A stretch of 64,000 nt of DNA, taken from positions 310,001 through 374,000 of the forward strand of contig NZ_JADKYM010000001.1 of assembly GCF_015475875.1 (NCBI RefSeq), read 5' to 3'. Numbering within the stretch: position 1 is the stretch's first letter; each line of letters starts with the position of its first letter. This document shows positions 18,356-29,349 of this stretch, piece by piece. A program made the position numbers and the translations under genes. The notes under the pieces were generated by a model that saw only the letters and a program-made list of their open reading frames with translations, was not told where the DNA came from and searched no databases. The DNA comes from Sphingopyxis solisilvae (GTDB lineage Bacteria; Pseudomonadota; Alphaproteobacteria; Sphingomonadales; Sphingomonadaceae).

Positions 18356-18855
18356 AGCAGGTCGAGCGCAAACAGCGTCGCGGCGTGCCGGATCGCCGCG
18401 CGGTCGGCACCGTCGAACTGAACGCGCTGGGTGAAATAATCGTCGGGATCCTGACCGCGCAGCGCGCGCGCGAACACGACAAGGCCCACCGGTTTTTTTT
18501 CGGAGCCACCACCGGGGCCCGCGATGCCGGTGATCGCCACCGCGATATCGGCATCGCTGTTCGTCAGCGCCCCCGTCGCCATCGCCCAGGCCGTGGCGAG
18601 CGAAACTTCGCCGAAAGTTTCCAGAATCTCGCTACTGACGTCGAGCTGGCTTTGCTTGGCGTGGCCCGAATAGGTGATGAAGCCGGCTGAAAACACATCT
18701 GAGCTGCCGGCGATGTCGGTGAGCGCCGCGCTGACCATGCCGCCGGTGCAGCTTTCCGCCACCGCGATCTTGCGACCGGCAGCGCGGTTGTTGGCGAGCA
18801 CGCTGGTTGCCAGCGTATTGCGCACGGCAAACCGCGTTTCATCGTCAGGCAGCAC
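18298..18855 (-). CDS. pncC: CinA-family nicotinamide-nucleotide amidohydrolase
   Basis: This 185-residue protein corresponds to the stand-alone C-terminal domain of CinA, which deamidates nicotinamide mononucleotide to nicotinate mononucleotide in NAD salvage. The nucleophile motif AESCTGG is at about residues 33-39, followed by YSGHAKQSQLDV and AITGIAGPGGGSEKKPVGLV, all family signatures. It lacks the N-terminal MoCF-like domain of full-length CinA. It starts 2 bases after the upstream ispDF stop, so the two are co-transcribed on the minus strand. Its 3' end overlaps the RatA-like gene on the opposite strand. Confidence 0.9.
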   Translation of the reverse strand: MLPDDETRFAVRNTLATSVLANNRAAGRKIAVAESCTGGMVSAALTDIAGSSDVFSAGFITYSGHAKQSQLDVSSEILETFGEVSLATAWAMATGALTNSDADIAVAITGIAGPGGGSEKKPVGLVVFARALRGQDPDDYFTQRVQFDGADRAAIRHAATLFALDLLQPERDELRPSDDIALPAP

Positions 18856-18857
18856 GG

Positions 18858-20039
18858 TCAGTTCTCCGGAAGGCGCAGGGTCGCGGCGGCCTGTGCGGCG
18901 ATCCCCTCGCGGCGGCCGGTAAAACCCAGCCGCTCGGTCGTCGTTGCTTTCACACTAACGCGTTCGCACGGAATCGCAAGGATTTCGGCGATGCGCGCCC
19001 GAATGGCGGGTCGATGCGGGCCGATCTTGGGTGCCTCGGCAATGATTGTCAGGTCGACATGCTCGATCTGCCCGCCGCGTTCGACAACGCGGCGCGCGGC
19101 GAACTCCAGAAAGCGGTACGAAGCCGCGCCGCGCCATTCCGGATCGCTCGGCGGGAAATGGTCGCCAATATCGCCGTCCGCGAGTGCGCCGAGGATCGCA
19201 TCGGTCAGCGCGTGGAGCGCGACGTCGGCATCGCTGTGACCTTCAAGTCCATGACTATGGGCGATTTCTATGCCGCCAATGCACAAGGGCTTGTCCGGCA
19301 CCAGGCGATGAACGTCATATCCCATGCCGACGGCGGTTCGTGTCATCGCATCGATCCCCAATAGCCCCGCGAGTATCGCCATATCGTCGGCATATGTCAG
19401 TTTGTGGAGCCGCGCGTCACCCGGCACGGCAGCCACATCGATGCCGAGCCGGCGGACCATCTGGGCATCGTCGGTGGCCGAACCTTCTTGCGCGCCGTCA
19501 TGCGCGCGCCGCAGCATGGCCAGCCGGAATGCCTGCGGCGTCTGGACGCGAGCGAGGCCGTTGCGATCGACAATGTCGCCCGCCAATGCGGTTCGCCGTT
19601 CGACGAGCGTGTCGGGGACCGGCAGCACCGGGATCGCCGCATCATGCGTCTCAAGCGCCGCCAGCATCCGGTCGATCATGGCGGCGGACAGACCGGGCCG
19701 GGCCGCGTCATGGACCAGCACGCGCGTGTCGTCACTGCGGTCGGCCAGCGCCGCCAGCGCATTCGCGACCGACTCCTGCCGCTCCCGGCCCGGCGGCACT
19801 GATACCCAGCCGTCGGGGACCCCGCCGACCGCCGTCACGACGTCATCATGCGCGACCAGAACCCCGCCGGCGATCGAAGGATGTCCGGCCAAGGCATCGA
19901 GGCTCCAGCGCAGGACGGGCTTGCCGCCCAGCACGGCCAGCTGCTTGGGCGTACCGAGCGCGGCGCGCGTGCCTGTTCCCCCGGCGAGCAGGATCGCGAG
20001 GGCCCCGGACGCGGAAGCGGGCGAAGAGTCGGTCATCAA
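18858..20039 (-). CDS. ispDF: Bifunctional IspD/IspF enzyme of the MEP isoprenoid pathway
   Basis: A natural fusion that carries out MEP cytidylylation (IspD) and cyclisation to 2C-methyl-D-erythritol 2,4-cyclodiphosphate (IspF). Residues 12-230 are the IspD part, with the nucleotide-binding LAGGTGTR, PKQ at 31-33 and HDAARPG. Residues 236-393 are IspF, with metal ligands Asp242 and His244 (YDVHRL), then EGHSDADV, DIGDHFPPSD and KATTTERLGFTGR. The linker is short. The fusion is common in alphaproteobacteria and channels consecutive but non-adjacent steps; IspE is encoded elsewhere. Two adjacent ATGs (20039 and 20036) are possible starts. It is divergent from dusB. Confidence 0.95.
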   Translation of the reverse strand: MMTDSSPASASGALAILLAGGTGTRAALGTPKQLAVLGGKPVLRWSLDALAGHPSIAGGVLVAHDDVVTAVGGVPDGWVSVPPGRERQESVANALAALADRSDDTRVLVHDAARPGLSAAMIDRMLAALETHDAAIPVLPVPDTLVERRTALAGDIVDRNGLARVQTPQAFRLAMLRRAHDGAQEGSATDDAQMVRRLGIDVAAVPGDARLHKLTYADDMAILAGLLGIDAMTRTAVGMGYDVHRLVPDKPLCIGGIEIAHSHGLEGHSDADVALHALTDAILGALADGDIGDHFPPSDPEWRGAASYRFLEFAARRVVERGGQIEHVDLTIIAEAPKIGPHRPAIRARIAEILAIPCERVSVKATTTERLGFTGRREGIAAQAAATLRLPEN

Positions 20040-20132
20040 CCGCGCCGGTTAGCGCAGCCGCGCCTTGCGGGAAAGCGGCTTAGTGTGTAGGGGCTGCTCA
20101 AATTTTAGGCAATTTCGACGAAAGCTCCCGCC

Positions 20133-21131
20133 ATGGCGCCGCTGCGGCCCATCCAGATCGGTAATATCACCATCGCGGATCCCGTGATCCTCGCGCCGAT
20201 GACGGGCGTCACCGACCTGCCGTTTCGCAAGCTCGTCCGTTATTATGGCTCGGGGCTCAACGTTACCGAGATGATCGCGAGCCAGGCGGCGATCCGCGAA
20301 ACGCGCCAGTCGATTCAGAAAGCGGCGTGGGACCCGGTCGAAGAGCCAGTATCGATGCAGCTGGTCGGCTGCACCCCCTATGAAATGGGCGAGGCGGCGA
20401 AGCTCAACGAAGACCGCGGCGCGTCGATCATCGACATCAATATGGGCTGCCCGGTGCGCAAGGTGACCAACGGTGACGCGGGATCGGCGCTGATGCGCGA
20501 CCTGAAGCTTGCCGCGGCGCTGATCGATAGCTGTGTGAAGGCCGTTTCGGTGCCGGTGACGGTCAAGATGCGCATGGGCTGGTGCCACGACAGCCTGAAC
20601 GCCCCCGAACTCGCGCATATCGCCGAGGATCTGGGCGCGAAGCTCGTCACCGTCCACGGCCGCACGCGCAACCAGATGTACCGCGGCGAGGCCGACTGGG
20701 GTTTTGTGCGCAAGGTCAAGGATGCGGTGTCGATCCCCGTCATCGTCAACGGCGACATCTGCTCCGCCGACGATGCGCGGACCGCGCTGGCGCAAAGCGG
20801 CGCCGATGGCGTCATGATCGGTCGCGGCGCCTATGGTCGCCCCTGGCTGCTCGGCCAGGTCATGGCGGCACTGCGCGGCGAGGGTGACCGGCCCGATCCC
20901 GGCCTCGACGAACAATATGACGTCATTACATCGCATTATCGCGCGATGATCGACCATTATGGCGAAGTGACCGGGGTCAATATGGCGCGCAAGCATCTGG
21001 GCTGGTACGTCAAGGGGCTGCACGGGTCGGCCGAGTTCCGCAACAAGGTCAACCAGATCCCGACCAGCCGCGGGGTGCTGGAGGCGCTGGAGGCATTTTA
21101 CGGCCCGCATCTGACCAAGGCCGCTGCGTGA
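20133..21131 (+). CDS. dusB: tRNA-dihydrouridine synthase B (NifR3 family)
   Basis: DusB reduces a uridine in the tRNA D-loop to dihydrouridine with FMN and NADPH. The TIM-barrel start [13 protein letters not shown], the catalytic Cys106 in [25 protein letters not shown] and [20 protein letters not shown] phosphate-binding motifs are all present. The 332-residue length is normal. In alphaproteobacteria this gene (formerly nifR3) heads the ntr operon, and here its stop overlaps the ntrB start as GTGA. The promoter for the whole ntr block probably lies in the 93 bases between ispDF and dusB, but no clear motif was fixed. Confidence 0.95.
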   Translation: MAPLRPIQIGNITIADPVILAPMTGVTDLPFRKLVRYYGSGLNVTEMIASQAAIRETRQSIQKAAWDPVEEPVSMQLVGCTPYEMGEAAKLNEDRGASIIDINMGCPVRKVTNGDAGSALMRDLKLAAALIDSCVKAVSVPVTVKMRMGWCHDSLNAPELAHIAEDLGAKLVTVHGRTRNQMYRGEADWGFVRKVKDAVSIPVIVNGDICSADDARTALAQSGADGVMIGRGAYGRPWLLGQVMAALRGEGDRPDPGLDEQYDVITSHYRAMIDHYGEVTGVNMARKHLGWYVKGLHGSAEFRNKVNQIPTSRGVLEALEAFYGPHLTKAAA

Positions 21132-22215
21132 CCGCTCTCACGTCGAGCATCCCGACGTTCGACCATGACGAGCTGATCCACTCGCACCCCGTACCGACCG
21201 TGTTGATTGACCGCGGCGGGGTGATCCTGTTCGTCAACGCCGCGGCCGAACAGCTTTGCAACGTCAGCCGCTCAGCGATGGTCGGCCGCGTTGTTTATGA
21301 CGTCATCCAGATGGATCGCAGCTATCGCCAGCGCATGAGCGATGTGGCGACCGCCGCGCTGTTCGCGCATCGGGCCGAAATTTCGGTCGGCGGGCGCCGT
21401 TCGATTTTCGTCGATATGCAGATGGTCCCCTATGGTCACAGCGGACATCGCATATTGGCGTTGGTTCCTGCCACGAGCGATGCCGAATTGATGGGTGGCG
21501 CGATCGGGCGATCGGGCCGCGCCGCCGGTGCCGCGGCGTCGATGCTGGCGCATGAAATCAAGAACCCGCTGGCCGGGATCAAGGGCGCCGCGCAATTGCT
21601 CGCGCGCAAGACCGACGCCGGCGGCGAGCGATTCACGACCTTGATCTGCGCCGAAGTCGACCGGATTGCGACCCTGATCGACCAGATGGAGCATTTTTCG
21701 CGCGGACAGCCGATCGCCTGCACGCCGATCAACCTCTATCAGCCCATCCATCAGGCAATAGAAACCGCCCGCGTGCGCCAGTTTACCGGCGTCCGCTTTG
21801 TCGAGGATTTCGACCCTTCGCTGCCGATGGTGCACGGCAATCATGACGCCATGGTGCAGATTTTGCTCAATCTGGTCACCAACGCCTGCGAAGCGCTGGG
21901 CGGGCGCGACGACGGCGTGGTCCGGATCGCCACCGCCTATCGTCACGGACTTTCGATCGACAATGGCGACGGCCGCGGCCGCATCGCGCTGCCGATCGAG
22001 GTCAGTGTCAGCGACAACGGCCCCGGCGTACCAGCCGACATTCGCGGCGACCTGTTCGATCCGTTCGTGACGACAAAGCGCGAAGGTCGCGGCTTGGGCC
22101 TGGCTCTCGTCGCCAAACTGGCGCGCGACATGGGCGGGACGGTCCAGCATATGCGCGACGGCGAATGTACCCGCTTTCGCGTCCATTTGCCGGTGGCGTT
22201 GAAGGGACAGGCGGC

Positions 22216-22219
<4 letters not shown>
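21128..22219 (+). CDS. ntrB: Nitrogen regulation sensor histidine kinase NtrB
   Basis: NtrB phosphorylates or dephosphorylates NtrC in response to PII protein and so to nitrogen status. The 363-residue cytosolic protein has a PAS domain (about 17-115, [19 protein letters not shown]), a HisKA domain with the phospho-acceptor at His142 in [12 protein letters not shown], and a HATPase domain with [10 protein letters not shown] (N box), SDNGPGVP (G1) and GRGLGLAL (G2). It overlaps dusB by four bases at the start and ntrC by four at the end, indicating coupled translation. Confidence 0.95.
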
Positions 22220-23625
<1,406 letters not shown>

Positions 23626-23718
23626 CACCGCCTTCATAGCCTGCCGCCGCGCCTGTTGATCGCGGGCAGCGCAGTTTGTGTGTTTTCTATGCAACAGGTT
23701 TGTCGTAGCGTGGCCACA

Positions 23719-26010
23719 ATGGCGCTCACGGCTCCCCCTGCGACCGACACCGATTCTCCCGCCGATGACGCGCGTTCGGGTTTCTGGCGCTTTGCCGCGC
23801 CCGAATATTACACGCTCGCGCTGATCCTCAGCATCGGCATCGCAACCTATGCCTTCGTCACGGGCGATGCCCAAAGCGAGGAATTGCTCACCCCGGCGCT
23901 GGTCGCGGCGATCATGGTGGCCAATCTGGTGCCGGCGATGGCGCTGATCGTGCTGATCGGCAGCCGCATCGCGCGCGCCCGCGCAGTCCGATCGATGGAG
24001 GGCGGCAACGGACGGCTGCACGTCCGTCTGGTTGCGCTGTTTTCGCTGATCGCGGCGGCGCCGACGCTGTTGGTCGTGATATTTGCGTCGTTGCTGTTCC
24101 AGTTCGGGGTGGATTTCTGGTTCTCCGACCGGTCACGCGGGATGTTCGAAAATGCCGCAAGTCTTGCGGAAGGTTATTTTCAGGAAAACCAGCGTCAGGT
24201 CGGCGACAACACGATCGCAATGGCGAAAGACCTCGGCGATTTTCTCGATCGTACGTCGACGAGCGATCCTCGGTTTTCAAATTTTTATCTGCAGCAAGTT
24301 GTTGTGCGCAATCTGAACGAATCGGCCGTGATCGAGATGGGCGCCGATGGTGTTGCCCGTACCGCTGCGGCAATTGATCCTGACGATCGGGCTGCCGATA
24401 ATCGCCTGACGCCGTTGATGATCAGCCGTCTTGAAGCGGGTGAACAGGTGGTGATCGTTCGCCAGCCGGACCGGATCGAAGCCGCGACCCGTTTGCCAGG
24501 TGCGCAGCGCGCCTATGTCTATGCCTCGCGCGATTTCAACGTGCCGGGGTTTCAGCAATCGATCCGCGCGGGCACGGTTCTCGCTGACTATAACGCACTA
24601 TTCAACCGGTCCCAGCTGTTGCAGCTCCAGTTCAATGGAGCGCTCTACCTCGGCTCGCTGTTGCTGCTGGCGCTTGCGGTGGTTGCCGCCATCGTCGTCG
24701 CAGACCGGATCGTTCGGCCTTTGGGAACCTTGATCGGGGCGACGCGCACGGCTGCAGGCGGCGATCTTTCGGTGCGCGTGACGCCGCCCGTGCGCGACGA
24801 TGAAATTTCGGTGCTGACCCGCGCCTTCAATCGCATGACCGAACAGTTGCAGGGTCAGACCGGCACGCTGGTCAGCGTCAACGAGCAGCTGGAGGCACGG
24901 CGCAGTTTTATCGAAGCGGTGCTGAGCGGCGTGTCGTCTGCGGTCGTATCGGTCGATCGCGACCACCGCATCCAGCTCGCCAATGCGGCGGCTGAGCGGT
25001 TGATCGGCCAGTCGGTTGACAGTCTGACCGGGCGCCCGCTGTCGGAGGTCGCGCCCGAACTGGCGCAACTGCTGAACGGCGAGGGACGCGAGGCGATCGT
25101 TCAGCTCGCGCGCGCCAACGCCGAACCCGCGACGCTTGCCGCCAAGGCGGTGGCGCAGGGTGACGGTTTTGTACTGAGTTTTGAAGATATTACCCAGCAG
25201 TTGCTCGACCAGCGCCGCGCCGCCTGGTCCGACGTTGCGCGGCGGATCGCACACGAAATCAAAAACCCGCTGACCCCGATCCAGCTCGCCGCCGAACGCC
25301 TCCAACGCCGTTTCGGCGACAAGGTCGAAGGCGACGCCGCGACGTTCAAGAAACTGACCGACACCGTTATTCGTCAGGTTCACGATATGCGGCGGATGGT
25401 CGACGAATTTTCCAGCTTTGCACGGATGCCCAAGCCGACTTTCGGGGTCGAGGATGTTCGCGACATCCTGCGCCAGTCGGTATTCCTGTTCGAGGTCGCA
25501 AGACCCGACATCCAATTCGCTGTAACCACGCCCGACCGGCTCGAACCGCTGGTCTGCGACCGGCGCCTGTTGTCGCAAGCGATGACGAACATTGTAAAAA
25601 ATGCGGTTGAAGCGATTGAAGAAAAGCAAAAAAATACCGATGATGAAAATGTCGGCCATATCGACGCAACGATCGAAGTCGGCGAGGAGAGCGAACTGGT
25701 CATCACCGTTGTCGACGACGGCATCGGGTTGCCGCAGGCGCGCGATGCGATCGCCGAGCCTTATATGACGACGCGGCAAGGCGGTACCGGTCTGGGCCTC
25801 GCCATCGTCAAAAAGATCGTCGAGCAACATTATGGGGAACTGGAATTTTTCGATAATCCGGCGGGGCAGGGGACGTGCGTCAGGCTGACGCTGCACCCCG
25901 ACCGCCTGCGCGCATTGGCCGGCACGGGTGAGGAAACGAGCACTGCGCGGGCAGAATCGGTTCCGGGGCGGCTCCGCAACCGGCAGGACAGAGAAGATTA
26001 TGGCGCTTGA
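23719..26010 (+). CDS. ntrY: Membrane sensor histidine kinase NtrY
   Basis: NtrY is the sensor partner of NtrX, linked to nitrogen, redox and envelope responses in alphaproteobacteria. The 763-residue protein has N-terminal membrane helices at about residues 34-52, 65-87 and 110-136, a long extracytoplasmic segment, and another helix at about 308-335. HAMP (about 336-388), PAS (about 400-490), HisKA ([19 protein letters not shown]) and HATPase (NIVKNAVEAI, VVDDGIGLP, GGTGLGLAI) follow. ATG 23719 is preferred, although ATG 23689 is in frame. It overlaps the ntrX start by 11 bases. Confidence 0.93.
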   Translation: MALTAPPATDTDSPADDARSGFWRFAAPEYYTLALILSIGIATYAFVTGDAQSEELLTPALVAAIMVANLVPAMALIVLIGSRIARARAVRSMEGGNGRLHVRLVALFSLIAAAPTLLVVIFASLLFQFGVDFWFSDRSRGMFENAASLAEGYFQENQRQVGDNTIAMAKDLGDFLDRTSTSDPRFSNFYLQQVVVRNLNESAVIEMGADGVARTAAAIDPDDRAADNRLTPLMISRLEAGEQVVIVRQPDRIEAATRLPGAQRAYVYASRDFNVPGFQQSIRAGTVLADYNALFNRSQLLQLQFNGALYLGSLLLLALAVVAAIVVADRIVRPLGTLIGATRTAAGGDLSVRVTPPVRDDEISVLTRAFNRMTEQLQGQTGTLVSVNEQLEARRSFIEAVLSGVSSAVVSVDRDHRIQLANAAAERLIGQSVDSLTGRPLSEVAPELAQLLNGEGREAIVQLARANAEPATLAAKAVAQGDGFVLSFEDITQQLLDQRRAAWSDVARRIAHEIKNPLTPIQLAAERLQRRFGDKVEGDAATFKKLTDTVIRQVHDMRRMVDEFSSFARMPKPTFGVEDVRDILRQSVFLFEVARPDIQFAVTTPDRLEPLVCDRRLLSQAMTNIVKNAVEAIEEKQKNTDDENVGHIDATIEVGEESELVITVVDDGIGLPQARDAIAEPYMTTRQGGTGLGLAIVKKIVEQHYGELEFFDNPAGQGTCVRLTLHPDRLRALAGTGEETSTARAESVPGRLRNRQDREDYGA

Positions 26011-27379
26011 TATTCTGATCGTCGATGACGAACGCGACATTTGCGACCTCGTCGCCGGCGTCATGGAAGACGAAGGTTATGAGGCGCGCACCGCCTCCGA
26101 CAGCGATTCGGCACTCGAAGCTATCCGCCAGCGGCGCCCGTCGCTCGCGCTGATCGACGTCTGGCTTCAGGGTTCGCGGCTCGACGGGTTGGGGTTGGTC
26201 GAGGCGATCAAGGCGTTCGATCCGACAATACCGATTATCGTGATTTCCGGCCACGGCGGACTCGACACGGCCGTCGCGGCAATCCGGCGCGGTGCATTCG
26301 ACTTCATCGAAAAGCCGTTCGAGGCGTCGCGCCTGCTGCATCTGGTCGCGCGTGCGACCGAGAATGAGCGGCTGAAGTTCGAATATGAGCAATTGCGTGA
26401 GAAGGCGGGGCCGTCGGACGAACTGACGGGGACCAGCGCGGCGATCAACAATGTCCGCGCGACGCTCAAGCGCGTTGCGGGGACCGGCAGCCGGGTACTG
26501 ATCACCGGCGCCGCGGGGGTCGGCAAAGAGGTCGCCGCGCGCGTCCTGCACGGCTGGAGCGGACGTCACAGTGCCCCGTTCCGGGTCATCTCGTCGGCGC
26601 GAATGGATCCGGAGACGGTCGAAACCGAACTTTTCGGTTCGGAAGCGGACGACGGCGCGATCCGCGTCGGACTGCTCGAACAGGCGCACGGTGGCACGCT
26701 TTTCCTCGACGAAGTGGCGGACATGCCGCTGACCACGCAGGGCAAGATCCTGCGCGTCCTGACCGACCAGAGCTTTACCCGCGTCGGCGGCCGCACGATG
26801 ATTCGCGTCGATGTGCGGATCATTTCGGGCTCGGCGCGCGATCTGATGGCCGAAATCGCCGATGGCCGCTTTCGCGAAGATCTCTATTACCGGCTCAATG
26901 TCGTGCCGGTCCATATCCCGCCGCTCCGCGAGCGCCGCGACGACATCGCCAGCCTGTGCGACCATTATGTTCGGCGCTACGCCGCCGACCGCCGCGTGCA
27001 ACCTCCCGAGATCAGCGCTGAGGCGATGGCGGCGCTGCAGGCGCATGAATGGCCAGGCAATGTCCGCGAATTGCGCAATGTGATCGAACGCGTGATGATC
27101 CTCGCACCCAGCGACCGGCTGGCGCGCATCGACGCCGACATGTTGCCCGGCGAGCTCGTAAGGGGCGGCACCGATATTCTGCCCAATTCAGAATCGATCA
27201 CCGCGATCCCGCTGAAAGAGGCGCGCGAGAATTTCGAGCGCGAATATCTGCGAATCCAGATCAACCGCTTTTCTGGCAACATCTCGCGCACCGCGGCGTT
27301 CATCGGCATGGAGCGATCGGCGCTTCACCGTAAGCTGAAACTATTGGGGCTGACCGAGAGTTCGGAGGGGGAAGGGTAA
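26000..27379 (+). CDS. ntrX: Response regulator NtrX with an AAA+ domain lacking the GAFTGA loop
   Basis: This 459-residue regulator has a receiver domain (phospho-acceptor Asp53 in LIDVWLQG, later EKPFEASR), an AAA+ domain with Walker A GAAGVGKE and Walker B TLFLDEVADMP, and a Fis-type C-terminal helix-turn-helix (FSGNISRTAAFIGMERSALHRKL). Where NtrC has GAFTGA, this protein reads ELFGSEADDGAIRVG, so the sigma-54 contact loop is missing. It is therefore unlikely to activate sigma-54 promoters and may act as a repressor or with sigma-70. The start at ATG 26000 lies inside the ntrY 3' end. The hfq gene follows after 117 bases. Confidence 0.92.
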   Translation: MALDILIVDDERDICDLVAGVMEDEGYEARTASDSDSALEAIRQRRPSLALIDVWLQGSRLDGLGLVEAIKAFDPTIPIIVISGHGGLDTAVAAIRRGAFDFIEKPFEASRLLHLVARATENERLKFEYEQLREKAGPSDELTGTSAAINNVRATLKRVAGTGSRVLITGAAGVGKEVAARVLHGWSGRHSAPFRVISSARMDPETVETELFGSEADDGAIRVGLLEQAHGGTLFLDEVADMPLTTQGKILRVLTDQSFTRVGGRTMIRVDVRIISGSARDLMAEIADGRFREDLYYRLNVVPVHIPPLRERRDDIASLCDHYVRRYAADRRVQPPEISAEAMAALQAHEWPGNVRELRNVIERVMILAPSDRLARIDADMLPGELVRGGTDILPNSESITAIPLKEARENFEREYLRIQINRFSGNISRTAAFIGMERSALHRKLKLLGLTESSEGEG

Positions 27380-27485
27380 GGCTTTGCGCTAGACGTGCCG
27401 CACGCTTTGCCGCATATTGAGGGCGTCACGACGAATTTCGGAGCCGGAAAAACCGGTGCGTAACTGCGGCCCGGCCGCCAAAAAC

Positions 27486-27491
27486 AGGAGG
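27486..27491 (+). promoter_or_regulatory. Ribosome-binding site that fixes the hfq start
   Basis: AGGAGG lies 5 bases before GTG 27497. An ATG at 27495 is out of frame, so this perfect Shine-Dalgarno sequence decides that hfq starts with GTG. The rest of the 117-base gap after ntrX shows no clear terminator, so hfq could be partly read through from the ntr operon. Confidence 0.75.
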
Positions 27492-27496
27492 CAAAT

Positions 27497-28000
27497 GTGT
27501 CCGATAAGAACCAGAATCTCCAAGATATTTTTTTGAATGCTCTACGCAAGAGCAAAACGCCGGTGACGATGTTCCTCGTCAAGGGGGTCAAGCTTCAGGG
27601 TATCATCACCTGGTTTGACAATTTTTCGCTGCTGCTTCGCCGCGACGGCCAGTCGCAGCTCGTGTACAAGCACGCCATTTCGACGGTGATGCCGTCGCAT
27701 GATTTTGACCTGTCGCTGCTCGGCGGCAATATGCGCGATGCGCCCGCGAGCAAGGGCAAGGCCTTGCAGGACGTCTTCCTCAACGCCGTCCGCCGCTCGG
27801 ACGAATCGGTCACGATGTTTCTCGTCAACGGTGTGATGTTGCAGGGCGATATTGTTGCTTTCGACCTTTTCTGCATGCTCTTGGAGCGCGAGCGGCAGGT
27901 ACAGCTGGTCTACAAACATGCGATCTCGACCGTGCAACCGAACGGCCCGATCAACCTCACCGATAACGGCGAGGGTGACGGCGAAGCGGACGACGCCTGA
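27497..28000 (+). CDS. hfq: RNA chaperone Hfq with two tandem Sm-like domains
   Basis: Hfq pairs small RNAs with mRNAs. Normal Hfq has one domain of about 65-70 residues and forms hexamers; this 167-residue protein contains two complete copies. Domain 1 spans about residues 6-66 and domain 2 about 88-149. Each has the LQDxFLNAxR start, TMFLVxGVxLQG, a FD motif and the Sm2 signature [10 protein letters not shown] (55-64 and 137-146). The copies differ at RNA-facing positions: domain 2 has Met in place of Lys in GVMLQG and Leu after FD, where E. coli has Gln. A linker ([18 protein letters not shown]) joins them and an acidic tail ([12 protein letters not shown]) ends the protein. A hexamer-like ring could form from three chains. 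hflX follows, as in most proteobacteria. Confidence 0.95.
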   Translation: MSDKNQNLQDIFLNALRKSKTPVTMFLVKGVKLQGIITWFDNFSLLLRRDGQSQLVYKHAISTVMPSHDFDLSLLGGNMRDAPASKGKALQDVFLNAVRRSDESVTMFLVNGVMLQGDIVAFDLFCMLLERERQVQLVYKHAISTVQPNGPINLTDNGEGDGEADDA

Positions 28001-28029
28001 TCGCCACGATTATCGACAGCCCGGAAGAG

Positions 28030-29349
28030 GTGACGCGCGGCGCGGCGGCGCTGATCGTCGTGCCCGAATGGCATAGCCAGCGGTTGCCGCGCGACCTCGA
28101 TGCGCGCGCGGAGGAGGCGCGCGGGCTCGCATTGGCGATCGGGCTGAACGTCGTGGCCGTCCACACGCTACGTCTGCGCCAAACGCGCGCCGCCACCTTG
28201 CTCGGCGTCGGCCAGATCGAGGCGATCACCCCCGATATCGAGAAATTCGGCGTCCAGCTGGTGGTCGTCGACGCGGCGCTCAGTCCGATCCAGCAGCGCA
28301 ATCTCGAAACCGCCTTTGGTACCAAGGTGATCGACCGGACCGGCCTGATCCTGGAAATTTTCGGAGAGCGCGCGGCGACCGCCGAGGGGCGGTTGCAGGT
28401 CGAGCTGGCCCACCTCGATTATCAGGCGGGCCGCCTGGTGCGCAGCTGGACCCACCTCGAGCGCCAACGCGGCGGCTTCGGCTTCCTCGGCGGCCCCGGC
28501 GAAACGCAGATCGAGGCCGACCGGCGGATGATCCGTAACCGGATGGCGCGCATTCGCCGTAGCCTTGAAGATGCAAGGCGAACGCGGCAGCTTCAGCGCG
28601 CGAAACGACAGCGCGCGCCGTGGCCGGTGATCGCGCTGGTTGGCTATACCAACGCCGGTAAATCAACCTTTTTCAATCGCTTGACAGGAAGTGACGTCAT
28701 GGCGGAAGACCTGTTGTTCGCCACGCTCGACCCGACGATGCGCGAAATCCGCCTGCCAGGGATCGACAAGGCGATCCTCTCCGACACGGTCGGCTTTGTG
28801 TCCGACCTGCCCACCGAGTTGGTGGCGGCGTTTCGCGCCACGCTGGAGGAGGTGACGACTGCGGACCTGATCGTCCATGTCCGCGATATCGTCCATCCGG
28901 ACAGCGACGCCCAATATGACGACGTCAAGGCGATTTTAGACTCGTTGGGCGTCAACGGCCCGCAGGACGAGGGGGAAGGGGATGCGGCACCGGTTGTGGC
29001 GCAGATCGAAATCTGGAACAAGATCGATCTCGCCGACGATGAGCAGCGCGCGGTGATCGAGGAATTGGCGGCCCGCCGCGACGACGTGGCGGTAACCTCC
29101 GCCGAGACAGGCGAGGGCGTGGAAGCCGCGCGGACGCTGATGGCGGCCCGGCTGACCGCACTCCACCAGGTGCAGCGAATCTATGTCGCTTATCATGAAG
29201 GCGAAGCGGCGGCCTGGCTGCACGCCCGCGGCGAAGTGCTTGCCGACGAACCCGACGGCGACGGGCATGTCCTGACGGTCCGGCTCGACCCTGCCGACGC
29301 GGCGCGGTTTGCCCGGCAATGGCCTAGGAAACCGCCTCCGACGCCTTGA
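28030..29349 (+). CDS. hflX: GTPase HflX
   Basis: HflX is a ribosome-associated GTPase that splits stalled 70S or 100S ribosomes under stress. The N-terminal domain carries TRAATLLGVGQIE and the glycine-rich linker RGGFGFLGGPGETQ, a family hallmark. The G domain has G1 GYTNAGKST, G3 DTVGFVSDLP and G4 NKID. The 439-residue length is usual. GTG 28030 is the first standard start; an upstream in-frame stretch after the hfq stop ([10 protein letters not shown]) could be coding if a rarer start is used. The last 26 bases overlap the convergent mazG gene. Confidence 0.93.
   Translation: MTRGAAALIVVPEWHSQRLPRDLDARAEEARGLALAIGLNVVAVHTLRLRQTRAATLLGVGQIEAITPDIEKFGVQLVVVDAALSPIQQRNLETAFGTKVIDRTGLILEIFGERAATAEGRLQVELAHLDYQAGRLVRSWTHLERQRGGFGFLGGPGETQIEADRRMIRNRMARIRRSLEDARRTRQLQRAKRQRAPWPVIALVGYTNAGKSTFFNRLTGSDVMAEDLLFATLDPTMREIRLPGIDKAILSDTVGFVSDLPTELVAAFRATLEEVTTADLIVHVRDIVHPDSDAQYDDVKAILDSLGVNGPQDEGEGDAAPVVAQIEIWNKIDLADDEQRAVIEELAARRDDVAVTSAETGEGVEAARTLMAARLTALHQVQRIYVAYHEGEAAAWLHARGEVLADEPDGDGHVLTVRLDPADAARFARQWPRKPPPTP

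Noticed and set aside
17876..18855. Toxin-antitoxin pair (RatA toxin with the convergent gene)
   Set aside because: The neighbour is a PncC amidohydrolase, not an antitoxin, and the START-fold protein fits the ubiquinone-binding COQ10 group better.
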